From: Chara braunii | Taxonomy: Eukaryota; Streptophyta; Charophyceae; Charales; Characeae | Reading direction: 5' to 3' | Assembly (NCBI GenBank): GCA_003427395.1 | Contig: BFEA01000346.1 | Coordinates: forward strand, 224,487-250,281 | DNA length: 25,795 nucleotides | Part shown: piece after piece, positions 10,780 to 17,938 of the stretch | How positions within the stretch are numbered: position 1 is the stretch's first letter | How the letters are laid out: each line of letters begins with the position of its first letter | The notes under the pieces: generated by a model | Databases searched by the model: none | Told to the model about the DNA's origin: nothing | What the model saw: the letters and a program-made list of their open reading frames with translations, nothing else | Made by a program: the position numbers and the translations under genes

Positions 10780-11140
10780 AAACCCAGAGGAGGATACATC
10801 CTCCCCACAAGCATATGCTGTCCTTTGATCTCCACCGGCCGGTAAAGAGGCGTTGAAAAAGCTGTCTGTTAATGGAAACCGGAAATCACACTTGCAAATC
10901 AGGCAGTCAGGGGGAGAACCCTCGAGATGTGCTAATCAGTCAGTCAATGACCTTCCACAACGCCTTTTGCACCTTTGTAGGGAGAGTTGTGTTCTGGGCA
11001 TCAAAGAACCGTTGTCGATCAACGATAAAGGGACGGCCGCTCTAGGTCGACAGCACAGTCGACATTGCCAACCGACTCCTATGGTGCAGGTTTTAAAGTC
11101 GCAGAAGACCCAGAGGAGGATATATCCTCTCCACAGGAAT
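10780..11140. repeat. Left direct repeat flanking the minisatellite (about 350 bp)
   Basis: This segment and 12721-13080 are direct copies offset by 1,941 bp (anchors: dyads at 10789 and 12730, gctgtcctttgatctcca at 10817 and 12758). They share an unbroken order of landmarks: aaagaggcgttgaaaaagct, gatgtgctaatcagtcagt, gaccttccaca, gccttttgcacctttgtagg, gaaccgttgtcgatc, and a dyad at the end (11115 and 13053). Identity is about 90% by eye. Confidence 0.85.
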
Positions 11141-11173
11141 ATGCAGTCATTGATCATTGGGTTCAGTCGATTG

Positions 11174-12630
11174 GGTGTAGATGGTAGGCTGTAGATGGCA
11201 GTTGCCCAAGGATAGGCTCTAGATGCTGGCCGTTTAAAGACAGGTTTTAGATGGCGGCTGCCCAAAGATAGGCTTTAGATGGCGGCTGCCTAAAGATAGA
11301 CTTTAGATGGCGACTGCCCAAAGACAGGCTTTAAATTGCGGCTGCCCAAAGATATGCTTTAGATGGCGGTCGCCCGAAGGTACGATCTGGTTGGCGGCTG
11401 CGACTTCGTAGGCTGTTGGTGGCGGCTGCCCAAAGATATGTTTTGGATTGCGGCTGCCAAAGATAGGCTTTAGATTGCAACTGACTAGAAACATGCTCTA
11501 GATGGCGGCTGCCCAAAGACAGGCTCTAGCTGGCGGCTGCCCAAAGCTAGGTTTTCGATGACGGCGTCCAACGATAGGCTTTAGATGGCGGCTGCCCGAT
11601 GTTAGGCTTTAGATGGCGGCTGCCCAAAGACAGGCGTTAGATGGCGGTTGCCCAAACACAAGCTCTGGATGGCTGCTGCGACTTGGTAGGCTGTAGATGG
11701 GGGCTTCCCAAAGACAGGTTTTAGATGGCGGGTGCCCAAAAATAGGCTCTAGATGTCGGCTGCCCAAAGACATAAAGAAGAAAGGCTTTAGATAGCGGCT
11801 GGCCAAAGAAAGACTTTAGATGGCGGCTGCCCAAAAATCCGCTTTAGATTGTTGTTGCCCAAAGGCAGGCTCTGGAAGGCGGCCACGACATGGTAGGTTT
11901 AGATGCCGGCAGCCCAAAGACAAGCTCTAGATGGCGGCTGCCCAGAGATAGGTTGTAGATGGCGCCCGCCCAAAGATCGGTCGCGAGGCGGCTGCCCAAA
12001 GATATGTTTAAGATGACGGTTGCCCAAAGGTAGGCTCTGACTGGCGGCTGCGACACGGCAGCTTCTAGATGACGACTACGACACGGTAGGTTCTGGATGG
12101 CAGTTGCCCAAAGATAGGTTGTAGATGGCGGCTGCCCAGAGATAGGTCGTTGGCGGTTGCCCAAAGATAGGCTCTAGATGGCGGTTGCCCAAAGATAGGT
12201 TTTAGATGGCGGCTGGCCAAAGAAAGGCTTTAGATGGCGGCTGCCCAAAGATCCGCTTTAGATTGCTGTTGCCCAAAGGCAGGCTCTGGAAGGCGGTCAC
12301 GACATGGTAGGTTTAGATGCCGGCAGCCCAAAGACAAGCTCTAGATGGAGGCTGCCCAGAGATAGGTTGTAGATGGCGGCCGCCCAAAGATCGGTCGCGA
12401 GGCGGCTGCCCAAAGAGATGTTTAAGATGACGGTTGCCCAAAGGTAGGCTCTGACTGGCGGCTGTGACACGACAACTTCTAGATGGCGGCTGCGACACGG
12501 TAGGTTCTAGATGGCGGCTGCCCAAAGATAGGCTGTAGATGGCGGCTGCCCAGAGATAGGTTGTCGATAGCCCCTGCTAGAAGATAGGCTATAGATGGAG
12601 GATGACCAAAGATAACCTCTAGAAGGCTGT
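11174..12630. repeat. 28-bp minisatellite, about 52 units, with 414-bp higher-order repeat
   Basis: The monomer is ctttagatggcggctgccca followed by aagatagg (28 bp), with frequent variants (gctctagatgg, gacaggc, acgacacggtagg). Since 28 is not a multiple of 3, the minus-strand open frames (for example 11844-12164 and 12313-12525) cycle through three readings of the same monomer and are not evidence of a protein. A higher-order duplication of 414 bp is clear: 11847 and 12261 (gattgntgttgcccaaaggc), 11975 and 12389 (gatcggtcgcgaggcggctg), and 12036 and 12450 (tctgactggcggctg). This satellite-like higher-order structure points to unequal exchange or amplification of a multimer. Confidence 0.92.
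11783..12590. repeat. 414-bp higher-order duplication inside the 28-bp array
   Basis: Copy 1 is about 11783-12196 and copy 2 about 12197-12590. Three anchors keep an exact 414-bp offset, so there has been no net indel between them since the duplication. 414 bp equals 14.8 monomers, so the unit includes an internally shortened monomer. Confidence 0.88.
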
Positions 12631-12720
12631 CGCCTGCGGTTGCCAAGTGAAACGTTGTAGACAGGCACAGTCGACATTGCCGACGTATTCCAATGGTGCA
12701 GCTTTCCAGACAGCTAGCAA

Positions 12721-13080
12721 AAACCCAGAGGAGGATACATCCTCCCCACACGCATATGCTGTCCTTTGATCTCCATCGGCCGGTAAAGAGGCGTTGAAAA
12801 AGCTGCCTGTCAATGGAAACCAGAAATGAAACTTGCGAATCAAGCAGTCATGGGGAGCACCCTCGAGATGTGCTAATCAGTCAGTGGATGACCTTCCACA
12901 GCGCCTTTTGCACCTTTGTAGGGAGCGTTGTGTTCTGGGCATCAGAGAACCGTTGTCGATCGACGATAAAGGGGGCTGCTCGTCGACAGTCACAGTCGGC
13001 ATTGCCAACCGACTCCTGTGGTGCAGGTTTTCATAGTCGCAGAAGACTCAGAGGAGGATACATCCTCTCCACAGGGAAAG
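12721..13080. repeat. Right direct repeat flanking the minisatellite
   Basis: This is the partner of 10780-11140 (offset 1,941 bp). Beyond it the cassette continues with further dyads at 13161, 13238 and 13280. The minisatellite therefore lies inside a duplicated larger unit: either the array sits in one copy of a tandemly duplicated unit of about 1.9 kb, or it expanded from a segment between two cassettes. Confidence 0.85.
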
Positions 13081-13768
13081 CGACTCGAGGTCGACATGCA
13101 CGGTCCGAGCTGGCAACAGACATCAATGGTGCACTATTCTCAAGACGCCGAAAACCCAGAGGAGGATATATCCTCCCCACAGGTATATACAGTCAATTGA
13201 TCTTTTGTGTCCGGTCGCGAGACCCCGAAATCCCATAGGAGGATACAGCCTCCCCACATCTGGGGAATGCTGACTGTGAGTCGGATGTATCCGACCCACA
13301 GCCTTGTAGTAATAATGTATGAGCCTCTACCTCGAGACACCACGACTAATATGAGAACCACCCTCGTGAAGTAGTCGGTCGCTCAGCTACTGCAGCACCG
13401 TTTGCACCTATATTGGGAGTTGTTGAAAAGAGAGACGGAGGAGCATGGTCCTTGACGTTGTGCAGTCTATCCTGGGCATGCTTTGGATGCCCTGTTCAGG
13501 AACTGGCGTTGGGAAGAGCTCGAGCAGAGCAGTGTGGCGTTTCTTTGCCTATGATCATGTTCATGGTATCGGAGAATCGATATCAGGTTGGTGAGACAGT
13601 GACGGCGAACCTAGAAAGACACGCGAAGTCGAGATTGCCCACCAAAGCCAACAACGCAGGTTTTTCCAACAGGTAGGCCGAAATCCCATGGGAGGATATG
13701 TCCTCCCCACATGCATATGCAACATTTTTCACATGTGTAGGTAATTCAAATTTTGTCACTTTCGAATA

Positions 13769-14690
13769 TCCATGCGAGACGCCTTTCGGGTTTCCCATAT
13801 CGACCCATTAACTTCTGGGGCGGATCTATCCTCCTCACAGTGCATACACATCTGCCCACAAGACCCGACAATGACCTGCGTTGTTGTTGTGAGGAAGATC
13901 GAAGTCATGCTCCGATCCTCTGGCAGCAGAGCTCGGATGTCTCGAGGGGATCGGTGCTCCTCACAAAACCCCCTTACCGCTGGGGCGGATCTATCCTCCT
14001 CACATCGCGATCACTTACACGGACAAGACCCAGCAAGGACACGCGATCACTCTCTAGTGCGCATACCTGTGGGGCGGATCTATCCTCCTCACAAACCCCC
14101 AAACCTCTGGGGCGGATATATCCTCCTCACAGCGCGACTAGTTTCTAGTACCCATCGGCACCGTCTTCCGGGGCTTCCTTAGGGACCGATTCATTCTGCG
14201 TAGATTGACTGAATCATTGTTTTGTTAAGTAGCGCTAGCTTAAATCAAGCCCCGTCACTTTCTAGTACCCATGCGAGACGCCTTTCGGGTTTCCCCTAGC
14301 AACCCATTAACTTGTGAGGCGGATCTATCCTCCTCACAGCGCGGACACATTTGCCGACAGGACCCGGCAACGATCCGCGCTGTTGTTGTGAGGAAGATCA
14401 ATCATTCACACAATGCGGGCACTTCAACCCATGGATTGGAGCACGACCACCAGAACTTGTCGACGGATATGTGCCCGCTGTGTAGAGGATAGATCCGCCA
14501 CAGAGATCACGAAAGTAATGCTCCGATCCTCCGGCAGCAGGGCTCACATATTCGAGGCGGATCGATCCTCCTCAAACACCCCCATACGTCTGGGACGGAT
14601 CTATCCTCCTCACAGCGCGATCACCTACGCGAACAGGACCCAGCAAGGACATGCGATCACTCTCTAGTACTCATACATGTGTGGCAGAGG
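13769..14690. repeat. Tandem duplication (500-610 bp offset) of the class 2 cassette
   Basis: Copies begin at 13769 and 14268 with catgcgagacgcctttcggg (offset 499) and continue in the same order: aacccattaactt, a dyad, acacatntgcc, gttgttgtgaggaagatc, atgctccgatcctc, a second dyad, and ggacccagcaaggaca with gcgatcactctctagt. The second copy has an extra segment of about 110 bp (14400-14512) that carries its own dyad (14484), so the offset rises to 610 bp at the later dyads (13984 and 14594). Confidence 0.85.
13819..14609. repeat. Class 2 dyads, consensus GGCGGAT-CT-ATCCTCC followed by TCACA
   Basis: Copies start at 13819, 13984, 14073, 14111, 14318, 14484 (AGAGGAT-AG-ATCCGCC), 14556 (centre CG) and 14594 (GACGGAT). 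A degenerate one is near 13945. Most are preceded by tgggg and followed by tcaca. In this class the third arm position is a fixed C/T mismatch, so the dyad is imperfect, unlike most class 1 copies. Confidence 0.9.
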
Positions 14691-14780
14691 ATAATGAGAA
14701 AAAGAACTGCGAAGTGGATGCTGTGGGGCGGATAGATCCTCCACTGAGCATTTGCGCTCCTTGCGAGAAACCTGACAATG

Positions 14781-15318
14781 TGGGGAGGACAAGGTTGGTA
14801 GATCCGATAATGAGCAAAAGCCATGTGTGGTGGATGTTGTGGGGCGGTTAGATCCTCCAGTGAGACACATCTGTGTGACATGTGGGGCGGATAGATCTTC
14901 CACTGAGCATTTGACCTCTTTCATGAAAACCTGAGAATATTGTCCCAGTATGTGGACACTTGGCGGGAACCCTAGAATTGTGGGGCGGATAGATCCGCCA
15001 CTGAGTATGTGTCCTCTTTGAGAGAAGTCTGAGGCAAATCGGGGGAGTTGTGGGGCGGTAGGACAAGGTTGGTAGATCCGATAATGAGGAAAAGCCATGT
15101 GTGGTGGATGTTGTGGGGCGGATAGATCCTCCGCTGGACATGTGGGGCGGATAGATCCTCCACTGAGCATTTGACCTCTTTCATGGAAACCTGAGAATAT
15201 TGGCCCAGTATGTGGACACTTGGCGGGAACCCTAGAATTGTAGGGCGGATAGATCCGCCACTGAGTATGTGTCCTCTTTGAGAGAAGTCTGAGGCAAATC
15301 GGGGGAGTTGGGGGGCGG
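14781..15318. repeat. Tandem duplication of about 260-274 bp within the class 3 array
   Basis: The first parts of the unit match at 14787 and 15061 (ggacaaggttggtagatccg, offset 274). The later parts match at 14886 and 15146, and at 14984 and 15244 (offset 260). A 14-bp difference between the copies (gtgagacacatctg only in the first) accounts for the change. Landmarks include cccagtatgtggacacttgg and gaagtctgaggcaaatcggg. Confidence 0.88.
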
Positions 15319-15358
15319 ATAGATTCGATAGTGAGCAAAAACCATGTGGGTTACTAGT

Positions 15359-15416
15359 GGGGCGGATAGACCCTCTCTGATTGAGGCCAAATGCTCAGTT
15401 TAGGGTCTATCCGCCC
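15359..15416. repeat. Hairpin: one dyad copy facing an inverted copy
   Basis: GGGCGGATAGACCCT at about 15359-15373 and AGGGTCTATCCGCCC at 15402-15416 are exact inverted copies (15-bp stem) separated by 28 nt. It is the only place in the class 3 array where a dyad copy is reversed. Confidence 0.85.
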
Positions 15417-15800
15417 AACTGGGGGAAATGTAGGGCGGATAGATCCGATAATGAGAAAAGTCGTGCGAGGTGGATGTTGTGAGGCGGATAGATCCTCCAC
15501 TGAACATTTGCCCTCTTTCTGAGAAACCTGAGTCTGATACAAATTGGCTGAATTGTGAGGCGGATAGATCCGATAATGAGAAAAGGTCATGCGACGTGGA
15601 TGCTGTGGGGCGGATAGATCCTCCACTGAGGATTCGGTTTCTTTCCAAGAAACCTGAGACACTGTTGGGATTTCTGAGAAGTCTTAAACAAATCAGGGGG
15701 ATTGTGAGCCGGATATATCCAATAATGAGCAAAAGTCATGTGGCCTCTTTCTGAGACGTCTGAGACAATTAGGGGGAATTGTGGGGTGGATAGATCCTAC

Positions 15801-16012
15801 ACTGAGCATGTGCATTGTTTCAATGGGTAGAATTGCGGGGACGGTGGATCATACAATGAGCAGTGCAACAAGTGGCGTGTGAGAGGGTGACTATTGTGCT
15901 AGAACTGCTAGCATTGTCTGTTTGTTGTCAGTTCTTCTCTATCGTGCCAAAGAACAATAGGTTTGTGCACCGGTTTCGGGACGTGCTCCGGCTGGCGATG
16001 GAGTTTGATGTT
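15801..16012. other. Right edge of the dyad block; no gene recognised
   Basis: A degenerate dyad-like string (gacggtggatcatac) lies near 15840, after which the motif disappears. A plus ORF 15863-16099 has no recognisable domain and runs into the 98-bp duplication. Confidence 0.45.
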
Positions 16013-16226
16013 AGTCGAGGATGGCGTTCGATGTCACACGAGGTTCTTGGAAGTACTCCCGTCACCCCGACTAGCGATGGCGTTGATGTTAGTCGATGAT
16101 GGCGTTCGATAGCCACCGATGACGTTCGATGTCACACGAGGTTCTTGGAAGTACTCCCGTCACCCCGGCTGGCGATGGCGTTGATGATAGTCAAGGATGG
16201 CGTTCGATAGCCACCGATGACATTCG
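16013..16226. repeat. 98-bp tandem duplication
   Basis: gatgtcacacgaggttcttg occurs at 16030 and 16128. Both copies continue through gaagtactcccgtcacccc, ggcgatggcgttgatg and ggatggcgttcgatagccac. The unit is itself built from shorter gatggcgttcgatg-type pieces. Confidence 0.85.
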
Positions 16227-16393
16227 ATTTGTGTACACGCTGTCGGGGGCTTGGAGGTCAATATCAGACATGACAAGGTTGTGTTTTCGCGGTCCCAGTC
16301 TGCCTTGGGCTGGGGCATTTGATGTTCAACAGGTTCTGGGAGTTGGGTGAAAGACAAGTTGCCTGGGCGGAAAAGGGCATTGCACATGGCGGG

Positions 16394-16433
16394 TGACGTC
16401 ATGCGCACGACTCTGGGCGGCCACAGGTATATA
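16394..16433 (+). promoter_or_regulatory. Promoter-like CRE (TGACGTCA) plus TATA motif
   Basis: A perfect bZIP/CRE palindrome TGACGTCA at 16394-16401 is followed 26 bp downstream by TATATA at 16428-16433, a spacing common in RNA polymerase II promoters. No gene starts downstream: the candidate LTR begins only 63 bp after the TATA motif. A related half copy (gggtgacgtat) directly abuts the LTR boundary at 16485-16495. Function is inferred from motifs only. Confidence 0.3.
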
Positions 16434-16495
16434 GGCGTGCTATTATTGATGCCGGTTGCCCGGGTTGGCGAAAGACAACATGGTGGGTGACGTAT

Positions 16496-16808
16496 TGTAG
16501 CGGACCCACCAGGTGTGGTGCTCCGCTGGTGGTAGAGATGGAGATGGAGGAAGAAGGGGGGAACAAGATGACGCACATCGCAACTCCCACGCAGGACTCC
16601 AACGCACGTACTCCAAAAATGTGCAAGTGAAGAATGAGGGTGAAAACAGACAATGGCTGGGGTATACCCCAGCGGACTGACGGGACTGGACTGGACTGAC
16701 TGGTACCGCCAGAGGTAATGACCTGGATTGACCTACCCCGAATACAACACAGGCCTGTGAGAACAGGCCAAGGGGCTGGTCTCACAGGCCAACCCGAGGT
16801 CCGCTACA
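16496..16808 (-). mobile_element. Candidate 3' LTR of the Ty3/gypsy element (313 bp)
   Basis: The segment starts TGTAGCGGACC and ends GGTCCGCTACA, an 11-bp perfect terminal inverted repeat that includes the TG...CA ends expected of an LTR. It lies downstream (minus sense) of the pol remnant, where the 3' LTR should be. Inside are an 18-bp perfect palindrome GCTGGGGTATACCCCAGC (16656-16673), which could hold the LTR TATA signal, and a stem-loop GGCCTGTGAGA...TCTCACAGGCC (16752-16762 with 16780-16790). The minus-strand sequence just upstream (about 16809-16825) is only weakly purine-rich, and no second LTR is present, so the ends cannot be confirmed by pairing. Confidence 0.5.
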
Positions 16809-17938
16809 CGATCCTCGGCCTGTAATGGATCGCCTAGATACAAACATGCTTCCGCCAAGAAGCGGAACTCTACCAAAGAAAGAAAACCTGAGTAGTCTAG
16901 GATGCGGAGCAAGCTCCATGCTGAGTCCATGCGATGCAACCTAGGATATAAAATGTCACAACTAACAGCCTAAGTGAAAGCAGAAGCAACTAACTAATAT
17001 ACATGTCCTAGGAAAGCAAAAGCAACTAACTAGCATACATGTCCTAGGAAAGCAGAAAGTAGTGACAACTAGATCATAGAATGTTGGAGGCACTAGCCTC
17101 AGTCTGGTAACAACTGACTAGTGTATAAGTCCTAAGAACAGCAAAAGTAGAACAACTAAATCCTAGAAATGTCAGAGGCAGTAGCCTCAGTCTGCGAGCA
17201 ACAAAGCAACAACAAGTCTATCATATGTCACATGAGAAGTGTGTCGCAAACCAAANGGTGGGATGGTCTCTGAGGGTGGCGAATGCAGCCTAGGGGTCGA
17301 AAACTCCTAAGGGCATCCACACATAGATAACAGGGAGACACATGTCATCAGGCTCAAGGAGGGTAGGGAAATGAGAGTGAACAGAACCAATGATCCTAAC
17401 AGATAGACCATTAGGGCGGGTAATGCTCGACTAAGGGGTGACCGCTATGGAGGGTCGACCATGCAANGGAACANGGGAGCCTGGTATACTGGGCGCACCT
17501 ANATGAAGCATGCGGGGCTGCCTAACTAGGGCGTGAGGGCCGGCGAAGGGTAGAAAGATGATGGGTNAGGGAATCATGCNNATGACTCCTAAAGTGAGGA
17601 AAGTCGGAGCTAGATCCGTAAGATGGGAAGCCAGGGCAACGCTACGGTCCCGATGCCTATGCGTATACCAAGGGAGAGCCCAACTCAAAGGAACCCGGCT
17701 AAAGGGAGACCATCATGCGACACAAGCAGGGTACTGTACAGGGTAAAGTGGTAAGAGAGTGGCGACGTCTGAAGTAGGCAGAGCTGATCGTGATGAAGTC
17801 CATGAAGCTGCCGATGACGTCCACGATGAGAAGTCCGGAATGCCGTCGAGGAGGAGCCGCAACGTCGACGAGCCGAAGTAGCAAAACTGGAGTGGATGGA
17901 GTACTAAGAAGTCAAGGATGTGGGAAGGTAAGTCAGAG
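16809..17938 (-). mobile_element. Long 3' untranslated region of the Ty3/gypsy element, with internal short repeats
   Basis: This 1.13-kb non-coding stretch lies between the end of the pol frame and the candidate LTR. It contains a 36-bp tandem duplication at 16977-17012 and 17013-17048 (aaagcanaagcaactaacta, then acatgtcctagg) and a looser 88-bp repeat (ggcantagcctcagtctg at 17089 and 17177). Seven of the window's eleven N bases are here (17256-17581). Minus-strand frames across this stretch have no recognisable domain. Confidence 0.5.

Larger units (their letters stand above)
8650..13706. repeat. Class 1 dyads, consensus GGAGGAT-NN-ATCCTCC
   Basis: 16-bp dyads start at 8650, 8766, 9050, 9380, 9742, 9879, 10658, 10789, 11115, 12730, 13053, 13161, 13238, 13280 and 13691. 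Half-sites lacking the left arm are at about 9510 and 10371. Perfect 7-bp arms occur at 8766, 9050, 9380, 9742, 10789, 12730 and 13161. The copies at 8766 and 9742 extend to 9-bp arms (GGGGAGGAT-NN-ATCCTCCCC). The copy at 13280 has different but still complementary arms (GTCGGAT-GT-ATCCGAC). The central dinucleotide is GT, AC or AT. Confidence 0.9.
8336..13760. repeat. Class 1 dyad-bearing cassette array (about 300-400 bp units, both orientations)
   Basis: Diverged copies of a compound cassette recur throughout. The usual order on the forward orientation is: gggagcggttgtaaaggg with agaaccggcat; gggtgcactgcnttcacggt; ctcttgctcgag; gtcggcattgccaaccgac; accaatggtgcaggttt and ccagac; aacccagaggaggatacatcctcc; ccacaagcatatgc; tttgatcatt; then tccggtcgcgagg. 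Recognisable copies lie near 8640-8995 (inverted), 9046-9530, 9535-9915, 10020-10420, 10500-10850, 10850-11140, 12650-12760, 12760-13080, 13080-13260 and 13400-13710. The array is interrupted by the 28-bp minisatellite at 11.17-12.63 kb. Several copies keep an open frame of 70-125 codons, but the frames drift and no known domain appears. Confidence 0.8.
14727..15800. repeat. Class 3 dyads, consensus GGCGGAT-AG-ATCC(T/G)CC followed by ACTGAG
   Basis: Copies start at 14727, 14843, 14886, 14984, 15117, 15146, 15244, 15314, 15361, 15434, 15483, 15559, 15609, 15707 and 15785. Those at 14984 and 15244 have perfect complementary arms (GGCGGAT-AG-ATCCGCC). Others carry ATCCTCC or ATCCGAT as the right arm. 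The preceding sequence is usually tgtgggg or tgtgagg. The trailing sequence is cactgag or aatgag, so subfamilies alternate along the array. The long minus-strand frame across here (14664-15338) repeats the dyad as SGGSIRPT, VEDLSAP and WRIYPP in different frames and is not a gene. Confidence 0.9.

Noticed and set aside
11303-12525. Minus-strand repeat proteins (FGQPPSKAYLWAAAI type)
   Set aside because: The 28-bp monomer is not a multiple of three, so all three frames cycle. Openness reflects monomer composition and not selection.
14664-15338. 224-codon minus-strand ORF as a gene
   Set aside because: It is read through class 3 repeats. The dyad appears as SGGSIRPT, VEDLSAP and WRIYPP in alternating frames, as expected for a stop-poor repeat, and there is no domain.
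13819-15800. CRISPR-like array of short palindromic repeats
   Set aside because: Spacing is irregular, the spacers are themselves duplicated, repeats vary, no cas genes are present, and the context is eukaryotic.
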